Origin: Xiphophorus maculatus
Taxonomy: Eukaryota; Chordata; Actinopteri; Cyprinodontiformes; Poeciliidae
Reading direction: 5' to 3'
DNA: 64,000 nt
Assembly (NCBI RefSeq): GCF_002775205.1
Contig: NC_036456.1
Coordinates: 23,122,968 to 23,186,967 of the forward strand
Shown: positions 10,737 through 20,708 of the stretch, piece by piece
Layout of the letters: each line of letters begins with the position of its first letter
Position numbering within the stretch: the first letter of the stretch is position 1
The notes under the pieces: model-generated
The model's input: only the letters and a program-made list of their open reading frames with translations
Database searches by the model: none
What the model was told of the DNA's origin: nothing
Program-made: the position numbers and the translations under genes

Positions 10737-10810
10737 TCTCTCCTGATATCCGGTACGGCAATCGGGTGGGGATAGGTGCCCCGATAGCCGCACGGTATCA
10801 CCCGAACTTG

Positions 10811-12213
10811 CGGGACACTTGGTTACGATGCTAAGGTGGGCTAGGCGCCTGACTACGGCCAATAATGGTGATATGGCAATTAGAAGGATTCGACTGAGGA
10901 GCCTGTGTGTGAATAAACACTATCAGACAGAAAGTAAAGTTATTGTATTTGCATGTATATTTTTCCATATATTTAGGAAGGTATTTAATAATATTTTATT
11001 ATAAATATAAACACAACAACAAAAACAACAATAACAAACAAATAAATAAACCCTGATGACACCCAAGAGTTTTTCTCTCTCTCATTCAAGTCTGTGCTTT
11101 TTGTTGGTAAGGTGATTAATGATTCACCAAACAATAGTCCAACTGGTTTTAGTCCATAATCCAAGGGAAGCAAAAGAAGGGAGGAGGGGAAAAAAATAAA
11201 AAAAAGAAAGGTCCGGGAAAAATGAGGTAGTTCGGTTCAGTTACATCCTACCGCGAAGCTGCGGTGATCCGGTGGTAGCTCCACATCCTGACGTGGAAAC
11301 AGTAGGGGGGGGGAAACCTGACCTAAACGAGGTCATACATAAAAAAAAAATAGCATTTAACCAGAATTAAACTGCTATCCAACAACAAAACATTCAGAAA
11401 AATACATAGCTATATTCCAAATAATATTTGTCAGGAATAATTCAATTAAGTTTAAAGTTAATCACATTAATATTACAGATCAAGTAAAGTCAGACGAGAT
11501 ATCAAAGTAAAGTCAAGTAAGATATCAAAGTAAAGTGCACTTTTAAGTTCTATCCAAGTTTAATTGACACTAAAGTCAATTAAACTTAATTTACTTAAAT
11601 ACTATTTCAATAAACATTGAATTGGTTTCTGGTTTTGTTGCGCAACTACGGAGCAACCAACCAGCTGCAGAGTTCTGTTGGCCGTTCACAAAATCAAATG
11701 AAAAATAACTAAAAAATCCCTAAAGGACAAAATCAAAGGGCTTATTTAATGCTTTAAGGGCATATCTTTCTTTAATTGGCCACATAATTAACAGAAAAAA
11801 ATGATTTTTAGTCTACAAAACCATTTTAAAACACCCGCTTCGGATGTTATCATCCCATAGAATGGCGATTATCAGTGGTTATCATCCCATTGAATGGCCT
11901 CAGTTGGTCCCTGCTCTGCCTGCTAGCAGGCTGTTATCAGTAATAATAGTCTTTGCCAAAAAATGCATCCCCTGCTAAAATGGAGAAATAAAGAGTTAAG
12001 AGGGATTTTACCTTTTCTACGTAATGACACTTGTTCTCTGAGCTACTTCTGTAAGTTTCATATCAACAGGACAATAGACACGGGATACAAATATTGTCAG
12101 GCTCAGAAATTAAAATGCATCCCCCTACATTAATAGACTAGACAGTAAAGGATGATATAAAATGTTCTACATAACGGGCTTCTGTTTTGTAATGCTTTAA
12201 GCTATTATGGTGT
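10811..12213. other. AT-rich spacer without recognisable gene
   Basis: No coding sequence could be supported. Near 11470-11540 there is a short tandem pattern around GATATCAAAGTAAAGT, and several poly(A) and poly(T) runs occur. A gypsy-type LTR begins at the right end. Part of the stretch may be old transposon sequence that I do not recognise. Confidence 0.5.
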
Positions 12214-13411
12214 TGTAGTGGTATAGAAATATACATATTCCTATACAAATAGTTTCCAGGTGTGACGTTCTGGTTGGGTAAAGTGGGCGGGGTATATAAG
12301 CGGCCGCTGTGCCCAGTCAGACATGTGTCTTCCTCATCATCCACTGTGTGGCCCGCGTCTCTTGGGTTCCGGCGGAAGAAAAGGCAACATATCGCCAGTG
12401 TGGTGCATGCTGTTTTGATTCCCTGGTGGTAGGTTTCCTCTCTCCCTGCACTATTGCTGATCTTTGTTAGAAAATCTAAATTTAAGTATGATTGTAGGTG
12501 AAACGCTATTGTGCTGCTCTCCTCTGCTTCCTCGTTCAGCGAGTGTGTGTGCGTTTTTGCCTGGATTGACAGGTAAATAATTAACGCTCATTGGAAGCTC
12601 CAGTTTGTTGCAGTTCTGTCTAAAATGATTAACTTTCATAGGTTTCCCCATTTTCGAACCATTGCTGCTCTTTTGGACTCCGGATTTTGCACGTCATCAG
12701 TCAAACTTGGACTGTGGTGGCGCCTATACGCCTTAATTGAAGCGGTGTTTGGGGTGTGGCATCGGCGCGCCGAGCTCGCTCCCTGCAGTGGCGTGACTAG
12801 AGCCACACCGGATCTTAATATTCAACTTGGATTTTCTATTTGTTTCTTTATTTAGTTTCCAGCCCTTTTGGTTCCTTTAGATAATTGTTTATTTATTTGG
12901 GCTGATATTGTTTTTCTTTTGTTTTAAGTATAAGGTTGTTGTATTTGGTTAACTGTTTTTCTGTTGTTTGCAGTTGCTGAGGCCCGGTGGCGGTGCTGGT
13001 GTGGTGACGGTGTCTCCCTCTTTTTTGTGCCGTGATTCCTGAGTTTGGGTTGTCTCACTGCGTCTGGTGCTTTTACGGTTTTTTTGTTTGCTGTGTTTGG
13101 TGGATGCCGTCCCTATAGTGGCCCCTTCTGCCGGTGACCTCAGCTACTATAGTTTTTTTCTGTTTTTCCTTAGTTTTTTGTTGTAAAGAACTGGTTTTAA
13201 AAAGAGTTTTAAAAGAATTTAATAAATAACTTTTTGTGTATTTACAATTGCCTCAGATGTTTTAATTCATGCATAACTGAACCTGTGTGCTTTAAAGAAA
13301 AGAGGTAATATTCTCTGGGTGAAATTCCCAGGGTGGCGCTGTGGAGCAACCTAATTGGGTTCAGAGATTTAAATTGCCCAATATTCCTGATTTTAACCTA
13401 GTCTCGCCACA
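12214..13411 (+). repeat. 5' LTR of gypsy element 1
   Basis: Begins TGTAGTGG and ends TCGCCACA, the TG...CA pattern of LTRs. It contains a TATATAAG promoter-like box near 12293 and an AATAAA-type stretch near 13220. The sequence just downstream (from 13412) is the expected primer-binding region and includes a TGG trinucleotide; the primer tRNA was not identified. Confidence 0.95.
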
Positions 13412-13653
13412 TTTTTGGCGCTGTGAGCAGGATTGTGCTTTTTATGAACATCTGAGACAAGTATTTGTTTGGGGTTTTTAATATTTGTGTTGTGTGTGTG
13501 GATTTTTTTTTTTTGTGTAGATTGGCCAATCCGGCAACAGAGCAGCAGTGGTTCCGTGCAGATCTTCAAAGTGGTGGGTGAGGTGTTAACAGTTAACCTT
13601 AGGTTGTAGTCTTGCACTGTAGTAATCACAGGAAGCAGAATAAGCTTGTGATT

Positions 13654-14697
13654 ATGGAAGAAGAAATTCAGGAACTTAAAAAGCTGGTAGCAAGCTTAAG
13701 AGCCGACAATGAGCAGTTGCGACAAGGACAGGCTAGCTTAAGTGCTCAGCCGTCCACTTCTTCAGCTTTGCCTAATGCCCCTCCTACGCCTAGTCTCCCT
13801 GTAGCAGAGAGACTGATTTTTGTACCTAGAGATAGGAAATGTCCCATCTTCCGCGGGAGGACGGGTATAGGTTTGAGTGAGTGGATGGAGGAAGCGAAGG
13901 TGTGTATGAGAGCACGACATTTGTCTGTGGTTGACCAAGCGTTTTTCCTATTTGATCACCTGGAGGGAGAGGCTAGAAATGAAATAAAGTATCGCTCTAG
14001 TGCAGAGAGAGAGGACCCTGCTAGAATATTTGAGATCCTAGAGGAATTGTATGGTTGTTCAGAGTCCTATGTTGCTCTTCAAGAGGCCTTCTTCTCTAGA
14101 AGACAACAAGAGGGAGAGAGTCTTCAGGAGTTCTCCCTTACATTAATGGGCCTTATGGAGAAGGTAAAGCAGCGTGCACCTGCTGGTATGCTGAATTCTG
14201 AGACGCTGCTAAGAGATCAGTTTGTTGAACAGGTGTTAGACAGTTCCCTGCGTCGTGAGCTGAAGCAGCTGGTACGCATGAGGCCGGACAGCACTTTGCT
14301 TGAGGTTAGGGCTGCAGCAATCCAGTGGGAACGCGAAGGGGTACCTCATAGTGGGAGGAGCCGTAGCCAGTCGGTTCCCTCAGTTTATGGTGTCCAGTAT
14401 GGGGTTCGTGGTGGTCCTCAGGTAGCTTCTTTAACATCAGCAACGGAAATGAGCCAGATAAGAGAAATGCTAAAGCGTCAGCAAGAGCACCTCCAGCAGC
14501 TTAGTGAGAGCATTTCTCAGTTGCAGAATTTCCGCCGTCCTAACCAGCCACGCTTTACTGGTCCAGTGATCTGTAGGCGGTGTAACCAGCCTGGTCATTT
14601 TGCACGAGAGTGTGATGGGGTGCGTGCCCCCCATCGAACCCAATGCCAGCCAGATTCAGCTGCTCAGTCCCGTTCTGCTTCCATGGCGGAAAACTAG
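13654..14697 (+). CDS. gag of gypsy element 1
   Basis: Encodes the structural Gag polyprotein that assembles the retrotransposon particle. From ATG 13654 it reads about 347 residues: a short coiled-coil-like start (EEIQELKKLVASLRADNEQL), a central Gag capsid-type region (about residues 60-220) and one CCHC zinc knuckle CRRCNQPGHFARECD near the end that would bind element RNA. Pol starts in an overlapping frame, as in many members of this family. It is part of a young, otherwise intact-looking fossil element. Confidence 0.88.
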   Translation: MEEEIQELKKLVASLRADNEQLRQGQASLSAQPSTSSALPNAPPTPSLPVAERLIFVPRDRKCPIFRGRTGIGLSEWMEEAKVCMRARHLSVVDQAFFLFDHLEGEARNEIKYRSSAEREDPARIFEILEELYGCSESYVALQEAFFSRRQQEGESLQEFSLTLMGLMEKVKQRAPAGMLNSETLLRDQFVEQVLDSSLRRELKQLVRMRPDSTLLEVRAAAIQWEREGVPHSGRSRSQSVPSVYGVQYGVRGGPQVASLTSATEMSQIREMLKRQQEHLQQLSESISQLQNFRRPNQPRFTGPVICRRCNQPGHFARECDGVRAPHRTQCQPDSAAQSRSASMAEN

Positions 14698-15334
14698 TTC
14701 CCACCGGACTGCAGAGCCACAGTTTGGGTGGGGATGTTACTGGCTCACTAGCCACTATTGGAAGTTTGGGTGCTTCTAAGTTGGTTTCAGTTTGCCCTCA
14801 TGCGGATGTAGTTATGGGTGGAGTGACAGTCACATGTTTGGTGGATACTGGTTCGATGGTGTCCACGGTTTCTGAAAGTTTTTTCCGTCAGCATATGGAG
14901 TCTTGGGGTTCGGAGCGCCTCCAGTCGTGTCATTGGTTGGAGCTTAGAGCTGCCAATGGTCTTAAGATTCCTTATATTGGCTATTTGGAACTGGATGTAT
15001 ACCTCTGTGGCAAATTGATTCCCCACTGTGGTGTTTTGGTTGTGCAGGACCCTTGTGGAGAGGTCCCAGCCAAAGTCCCAGGTGTTTTGGGGATGAATGT
15101 GATCAGGAAGTGTTATCAAGAACTGTTTGGGCTACATGGTGTAGCTTGGTCTTCTGTGTCTGGTGTTGCTGAGGCCCCTCAGTCAGTCATGCAGGCGCTG
15201 CAGCAGTGCCAGTTTGCCGACTCGCGAGAGTATCGGAGTGGTCCCGGAAGGGTTAAGGTCAGGGGTAAAAAGGGCTGTCGGATTCCTGGTGGAGTCATGA
15301 AAATTGTGGCTGCCACATGTTCTGATGTGTATGC
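14643..15334 (+). CDS. pol (protease part) of gypsy element 1, left of the nested insertion
   Basis: Overlaps the end of gag in another frame and carries the aspartic protease signature VDTGSMVST, which cleaves the element's polyproteins. The part ends where the second LTR element begins at 15335; the rest of pol lies to the right of that insertion from 20709. Beyond the insertion no further break was evident. Confidence 0.85.
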
Positions 15335-15817
15335 TGTCACAGCTGCTGTTGTGCAGTGACCACTCGCACCTGATCATCATCCTCCTGATCTCCAGCTGCT
15401 GCCATATAAGGACGGAACTCTCCCTGCACGGCGTCAGATTGTTGTGAAACCCTCAGCGGTAACACCTTCAGACCTGCTACTGAGACTTGAGCTGACTGCC
15501 CAGAATCTAACCTGTCTGTCTGTCTCTCCCTCAGCGATCCCGCTCCTGTCCTTGACCCTCTCTGTTGGATAAGGACCTCCTGGCTTTGACCCCCCCCCCC
15601 CGGCCTGTCTGACCGGATCCCCGTTTCGATCTGGACTCTGGACCCGCGGGCTCGGATCCCCTGTTTGCCCGGCCCGAAGATCAGGGGCCGCCTGATCCTG
15701 ATTTGATTCCCTGGTTCTGACCCTGGCCTGTCTGACTAAGAGTTTGTCGACCTCCTAATAAATACCTGGTTGTATTTTCTGTTCAGTCCCTGTGTCCATC
15801 AGTGCCTGAGCCTGACA
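15335..15817 (+). repeat. 5' LTR of gypsy element 2
   Basis: Begins TGTCACAGC and ends GCCTGACA. It contains a TATA box at 15405-15409 and a run of C residues whose length differs by one from the other LTR. An AATAAA lies near the right end. Its match is at 20222-20703. Confidence 0.95.
15405..15443 (+). promoter_or_regulatory. LTR promoter: TATA box and presumed RNA start of element 2
   Basis: TATAA at 15405-15409 is followed 28 bases later by GTCAGATTGTT (15433-15443). That 11-mer is the exact reverse complement of the sequence just after the LTR (15819-15829). The spacing fits transcription starting at 15433, so that the RNA 5' end can pair with its own primer-binding site. Confidence 0.65.
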
Positions 15818-15818
15818 G

Positions 15819-15829
15819 AACAATCTGAC
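15819..15829 (+). other. Primer-binding site, probably self-primed, of element 2
   Basis: AACAATCTGAC lies one base after the LTR end. It does not begin with TGG as a tRNA-primed site would, but is exactly complementary to the presumed first 11 bases of the element's own RNA. Tf1 and sushi retrotransposons are known to prime this way. Confidence 0.7.
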
Positions 15830-15840
15830 CAAGTAAACTC

Positions 15841-16896
15841 ATGGATCCGACTGAACAGCAACCCCCCGCCGCCCTGAGGGACGTCATAAGCCGACAAGGA
15901 GTCGTGCTAGGGCAAAGCGTTCATCGCCTCGCTGGGCTAGAAGCGGCCAGCCAATCTCTCCATCAGGAAATCGCCCAGTTGGCCTCACAGGTAGAAAAAC
16001 TCACCCTAGCGCTTTCCCCAAGTCCTGGACCGTCAGGCGCGTCAGCTGCTGTCGCTGCAGCTGCTCCTCCTCCCGCCTCCTTTCCGGCCGAGCCTCCGGC
16101 TCCCCCCGCTCCGGCAAGTTCACGGGGTCCGTATGTTCCCGACCCCCCTCCATTCTCGGGTGAGCTGTCGAAGTGCCGGGGTTTTCTGTTACAATGTCGG
16201 ATGGTGTTTAATCAGCAACCTATGGCCTTTGCCTCAGATTTATCCAAGATATATTATGTCATGGGACTGCTGCGGGATCAGGCTTTAGCCTGGGCGCTAG
16301 CATTTGACTCCACTACACCGTTAACATCCCTTACCTTTAAACAGTTCACTGACGAATTAAGCACGGTGTTTGATCACCCTGATCATGTTGGGGACGCCTC
16401 CAAGCGCTTGCTCAAACTGCGCCAAGGCTCCCGTAGTGCAGCCGAGTTCTCAGTGGAGTTTCGCACACTGGCTGCAGACACAAAGTGGAACGACGAGGCG
16501 CTCAAAGGAGTGTATTATCAAGCCTTAACTGAGGCCTTAAAGGACGGTCTGTCCGTCAGTGATGAGGCCAAGGACTTGAACTCACTAATTACAATGTCTA
16601 TCCGTTTGGACAACAGGCTTCGTGAGCGACGCCGGGAGCGATCTGGCCAGTCCGCCTCAGCACTTCCTCGGCTGTTTCAGCCTGCGGTGGAACGCAGCAG
16701 CGCCACCCCTGTTTTTCCGCCGGCCCAGTCACCGGCTCCAGCGCCCCCTGACGACGAACCCATGCAAATAGGTAGAACGCACCTGACTGCCACAGAGAGG
16801 CAGAGGCGTCTTCAAACAGGAGACTGCCTCTATTGTGGTAAACCTGGGCACAGAATCTCCAGCTGCCCTGTACGGCCAAAAGACAAGGCTCATTAG
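15841..16896 (+). CDS. gag of gypsy element 2 (sushi-type)
   Basis: 351 residues from an ATG shortly after the primer-binding site. There is a coiled N-terminal region, a Pro/Ala-rich linker (about residues 60-100), a capsid-type Gag domain (about 105-255) and one zinc knuckle, [15 protein letters not shown], near the end. Gag forms the particle and binds RNA. Pol follows in a different frame without its own ATG, consistent with the frameshift or read-through expression known in this family. Host genes derived from sushi gags exist in mammals, but this copy is plainly part of a mobile element. Confidence 0.9.
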   Translation: MDPTEQQPPAALRDVISRQGVVLGQSVHRLAGLEAASQSLHQEIAQLASQVEKLTLALSPSPGPSGASAAVAAAAPPPASFPAEPPAPPAPASSRGPYVPDPPPFSGELSKCRGFLLQCRMVFNQQPMAFASDLSKIYYVMGLLRDQALAWALAFDSTTPLTSLTFKQFTDELSTVFDHPDHVGDASKRLLKLRQGSRSAAEFSVEFRTLAADTKWNDEALKGVYYQALTEALKDGLSVSDEAKDLNSLITMSIRLDNRLRERRRERSGQSASALPRLFQPAVERSSATPVFPPAQSPAPAPPDDEPMQIGRTHLTATERQRRLQTGDCLYCGKPGHRISSCPVRPKDKAH

Positions 16897-16898
16897 AG

Positions 16899-19800
16899 GT
16901 GGGGTCTCTAGTGAGCAGCACGGGCAATCCCCAACTCTCTACCAGCCGCCTGCTAATTGACATTAAGCTTTGCCACCAGTCAACCTCCCACTCATTAACG
17001 GCCTTAATTGATTCTGGAGCTGAGGATAACTTTATTGACGAAGACTTGTCTAAAAGACTCAACATCCCCACCGAACCCCTCAGCTCACCATTATCAGCTA
17101 AGGGTCTTAATGGTTCTCTCTTGTTTTCTGTCACATGTCAGACATCCCCTCTGTTGATAACATCAGGGAACCACAGGGAGGTCCTCAAATTTAAAGTAAT
17201 CCCGTCCTCCAGTTTTCCCGTGGTGCTGGGGCATCCATGGCTGAGACTTCATAATCCCCATATTGATTGGGTCACAGGGAGGATAGTTAGTTGGAGTTTG
17301 TCCTGTTCTGACAACTGTCTTCGTGCTGCTCAGCCTGATTGTGGGAGTTTTTGTGACAGTCCGGATCCCCCCGACCTGTCATTGGTTCCTCCTGAGTATC
17401 ACAACCTAGCTGCCGTTTTCAGTAAGTCCCGAGCCCTCTCTCTCCCCCCTCACCGACCATACGACTGCGCGATAGAGCTCCTGCCAGATGCTCCGCTGCC
17501 CAACAGTCGCTTGTTCAGTCTGTCCAGGCAGGAACAGGAGGCCATGGAGACCTATATCAACGACTCCATGGCCGCTGGCATCATCCGCCGCTCGTCATCC
17601 CCACTAAGTGCCAGTTTCTTTTTTGTAGGAAAGAAAGATGGGACGTTACGTCCATGTATCGACTATCGGGGGTTAAATAGGATCACTGTTAGGAATAAAT
17701 ACCCATTACCTCTTATGTCCACGGCTTTTGAACTGCTGCAGGGGGCAAGCATCTTCTCCAAATTGGATTTACGTAATGCCTATCATCTAGTCAGGATACG
17801 TGAGGGAGATGAATGGAAGACAGCTTTTAAAACATCCATAGGGCATTTTGAATACTTGGTGATGCCTTTTGGCCTAACTAATGCCCCTGCTGTCTTCCAA
17901 GCCTTTGTGAATGACGTTCTGAGGGATTTCTTGAATCATTTTGTGTTCGTTTATTTGGATGACATACTTATCTTCTCACAGACCAAGGAGGAGCATGTCA
18001 GTCATGTTCGTCAGGTCCTCCAGAGGCTGCTGGAGAACAAACTGTTTGTTAAAGCTGAAAAGTGCAGTTTTCATCTTTCCACCATTAACTTCCTGGGGTT
18101 TGTCATTGAGGTGGGACAGATCAGAGCTGATCCTGCCAAAACTAAAGCAGTGGTGGAGTGGCCTGAACCCACTACTCGTAAGCAACTCCAGCGCTTCCTG
18201 GGTTTTGCGAACTTCTATCGCAAGTTCATAAAGGACTACAGCGTTGTGGCTGAGCCTTTGACTCGCCTCACTTCAATTAAGCAGCCCTTTGCATGGCCAC
18301 CGGAAGCAGCAGTGGCCTTTAAGGAAATTAAGCAACTGTTTTCCTCCCCACCAGTCCTCATTCACCCGGACCCTGAAAAACAGTTTGTTGTAGAAGTGGA
18401 TGCATCGGCCACTGGTGTAGGGGCAGTCCTGTCCCAGCATCCTGGTTCTGCTCTCAGGCTACGTCCTTGTGCCTTTTTTTCCAGGAGACTCAGCCCTCCT
18501 GAACTCAACTACAGTGTGGGGGACAGAGAACTACTAGCTGTTAAACTGGCTCTGGAGGAGTGGCGCCACTGGCTGGAGGGGTCCACACAACCGTTTATAG
18601 TCTGGACCGATCACAAAAATCTATCGTACATTCAGTCCGCTAAAAGGTTAACTCCACGCCACGCCAGATGGTCTTTGTTTTTCTCAAGATTCAATTTTGT
18701 CTTAACTTACAGACCTGGCTCCAAGAACTGCAAACCCGATGCACTTTCTCGTCAATTTGAACCTGAGGCCCTGGAAGGAGCACCTGAAAGTGTCCTACCG
18801 GCTTCATGTGTGGTGGCAACTCTCTCCTGGGAAATCGAACAGTTGGTGAGGCAAGCTCAGCAGATACAACCCGTCCCAGTGGACTGTCCACCCAACCGTT
18901 TGTTTGTCCCAGAAAGTGTTCGTCCTAAGGTTCTCCAGTGGATCCATGCGTCTAAGTTCGCCTGCCATCCTGGGGTCCATCGAACACTCACCTTATTGCA
19001 GAGTCATTTCTGGTGGTCATCAATGGCTCAGGACACCCGTCAGTATGTTTCCGCCTGCACCATTTGTAGTCAGGGTAAGTCCAGCAACAACCAACCCGCT
19101 GGTTACTTACGCCCCCTACCGATCCCAGGCCGACCCTGGTCACACATTTCTATGGATTTTGTTACGGGGCTTCCCCCGTCTGAAGGGAACTCTGTTATTT
19201 TAACCATTGTTGACCGGTTTTCCAAGTCTGCCCATTTTGTAGCACTACCCAAGTTGCCCTCTGCCATGGAAACGGCCAATCTCCTGGTGTGCCATGTGGT
19301 TCGACTTCATGGCATACCTGTGGACATTGTTACTGACCGGGGGCCTCAATTCACATCCAGGGTCTGGCATGCCTTTTGTCGAGCCTTAGGAGCCACAGCG
19401 AGTCTTTCATCGGGGTTCCACCCACAAACAAACGGCCAGACAGAGAGGGTTAACCAGGAATTGGAGGCAGCCCTGCGCTGTATTGTCGGTAGTGATCCTG
19501 CCTCTTGGTCTCAGTTTCTACCTTGGGTGGAGTACTCCCACAACTCCCTGACCAGTACAGCCACAGGTATGTCCCCATTTGAGGTGTCCTTGGGTTATCA
19601 GCCATCTCTGTTTCCCTCTCAGGAAACGGAACTCTCAGTACCATCTGTGCAGCATCACCTTCGCCGGTGTCATCGTTTGTGGCGACGGACCCGTGCGGCC
19701 CTCTCCCGGACAGCTGAACGCAATCGCCTCCTGGCCAATCGTCGCAGGACTCCCGCCCCCAGCTACCAACCGGGTCAGGAGGTTTGGTTGTCCACGAAGG

Positions 19801-20198
19801 ACATACCTCTAAAGACGGACTGTAAGAAACTCTCACCTCGTTTTATTGGCCCGTTCGCCATTACTAGGATTATCAATCCGGTGACGGTTCGCCTTGCCCT
19901 GCCTCGAACTATGAAGATCCACCCCTCGTTCCACGTGTCTCGACTTAAACCTGTCGTCTCTAGTCCCCTTTGTCCCCCCGTCCCCTCGCCCCCTCCTCCG
20001 AGGATTATTGACGGCGGCCCTGCTTACACTGTTCGCCGTCTCCTGGATGTGCGCCGTCGGGGGCGTGGTCTGCAGTTCCTGGTGGACTGGGAGGGGTATG
20101 GTCCTGAGGAGCGGAGCTGGGTGGCGCGTTCTGCTATCCTGGACCCCCAGCTAGTCCGGGACTTCTACCATCGTCGGGGAGGCCGTCGGTTGTCCTGA
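16899..20198 (+). CDS. pol of gypsy element 2 with C-terminal chromodomain
   Basis: About 1,100 residues on the plus strand in a frame different from gag. In order: aspartic protease ([12 protein letters not shown], about residue 37), reverse transcriptase (YLDDIL, about 353), RNase H ([15 protein letters not shown], about 500), integrase zinc-binding part ([14 protein letters not shown]) and integrase core ([18 protein letters not shown]). A chromodomain ends it (about 1045-1095, [14 protein letters not shown]). The chromodomain would direct integration by reading chromatin marks, a hallmark of chromoviruses. Full family length. Confidence 0.93.
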   Translation: MGSLVSSTGNPQLSTSRLLIDIKLCHQSTSHSLTALIDSGAEDNFIDEDLSKRLNIPTEPLSSPLSAKGLNGSLLFSVTCQTSPLLITSGNHREVLKFKVIPSSSFPVVLGHPWLRLHNPHIDWVTGRIVSWSLSCSDNCLRAAQPDCGSFCDSPDPPDLSLVPPEYHNLAAVFSKSRALSLPPHRPYDCAIELLPDAPLPNSRLFSLSRQEQEAMETYINDSMAAGIIRRSSSPLSASFFFVGKKDGTLRPCIDYRGLNRITVRNKYPLPLMSTAFELLQGASIFSKLDLRNAYHLVRIREGDEWKTAFKTSIGHFEYLVMPFGLTNAPAVFQAFVNDVLRDFLNHFVFVYLDDILIFSQTKEEHVSHVRQVLQRLLENKLFVKAEKCSFHLSTINFLGFVIEVGQIRADPAKTKAVVEWPEPTTRKQLQRFLGFANFYRKFIKDYSVVAEPLTRLTSIKQPFAWPPEAAVAFKEIKQLFSSPPVLIHPDPEKQFVVEVDASATGVGAVLSQHPGSALRLRPCAFFSRRLSPPELNYSVGDRELLAVKLALEEWRHWLEGSTQPFIVWTDHKNLSYIQSAKRLTPRHARWSLFFSRFNFVLTYRPGSKNCKPDALSRQFEPEALEGAPESVLPASCVVATLSWEIEQLVRQAQQIQPVPVDCPPNRLFVPESVRPKVLQWIHASKFACHPGVHRTLTLLQSHFWWSSMAQDTRQYVSACTICSQGKSSNNQPAGYLRPLPIPGRPWSHISMDFVTGLPPSEGNSVILTIVDRFSKSAHFVALPKLPSAMETANLLVCHVVRLHGIPVDIVTDRGPQFTSRVWHAFCRALGATASLSSGFHPQTNGQTERVNQELEAALRCIVGSDPASWSQFLPWVEYSHNSLTSTATGMSPFEVSLGYQPSLFPSQETELSVPSVQHHLRRCHRLWRRTRAALSRTAERNRLLANRRRTPAPSYQPGQEVWLSTKDIPLKTDCKKLSPRFIGPFAITRIINPVTVRLALPRTMKIHPSFHVSRLKPVVSSPLCPPVPSPPPPRIIDGGPAYTVRRLLDVRRRGRGLQFLVDWEGYGPEERSWVARSAILDPQLVRDFYHRRGGRRLS

Positions 20199-20221
20199 GG
20201 GGCGCCTTGAGGGGGGGGACC

Positions 20222-20703
20222 TGTCACAGCTGCTGTTGTGCAGTGACCACTCGCACCTGATCATCATCCTCCTGATCTCCAGCTGCTGCCATATAAGGAC
20301 GGAACTCTCCCTGCACGGCGTCAGATTGTTGTGAAACCCTCAGCGGTAACACCTTCAGACCTGCTACTGAGACTTGAGCTGACTGCCCAGAATCTAACCT
20401 GTCTGTCTGTCTCTCCCTCAGCGATCCCGCTCCTGTCCTTGGCCCTCTCTGTTGGATAAGGACCTCCTGGCTTTGACCCCCCCCCCCGGCCTGTCTGACC
20501 GGATCCCCGTTTCGATCTGGACTCTGGACCCGCGGGCTCGGATCCCCTGTTTGCCCGGCCCGAAGATCAGGGGCCGCCTGATCCTGATTTGATTCCCTGG
20601 TTCTGACCCTGGCCTGTCTGACTAAGAGTTTGTCGACCTCCTAATAAATACCTGGTTGTATTTTCTGTTCAGTCCCTGTGTCCATCAGTGCCTGAGCCTG
20701 ACA
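20222..20703 (+). repeat. 3' LTR of gypsy element 2
   Basis: Direct copy of 15335-15817 with about one substitution and a one-base shorter C run. It is followed by the target duplication TATGC. Confidence 0.95.
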
Positions 20704-20708
20704 TATGC

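Larger units (their letters stand above)
7509..10810. mobile_element. GC-rich island carrying a tyrosine-recombinase gene; possible Crypton-like element
   Basis: Composition changes sharply here: the sequence is GC-rich with many CpGs, unlike the AT-rich DNA on both sides. It holds a minisatellite, a 52-bp tandem duplication, a decayed tyrosine-recombinase gene and a strong hairpin near its right end. Left homology to duplicated block B stops at about 7508, which I take as an approximate left limit. No inverted ends or target duplication were found, as expected for tyrosine-recombinase elements, so the limits and the status as a single element are inference. Confidence 0.4.
15335..20703 (+). 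mobile_element. Ty3/gypsy LTR retrotransposon 2, sushi-type chromovirus, young, looks whole
   Basis: A 5369-bp element inserted in the pol of gypsy element 1, flanked by the 5-bp target duplication TATGC (15330-15334 and 20704-20708). LTRs are 483 and 482 bp and differ by eye at about one base plus one homopolymer length. It has gag with a zinc knuckle, then pol with protease, reverse transcriptase, RNase H, integrase and a C-terminal chromodomain, which places it among chromoviruses. Self-priming is suggested by an 11-base match between the presumed RNA start and the site after the LTR, as known for Tf1/sushi elements. It looks whole and very recent. Confidence 0.95.
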
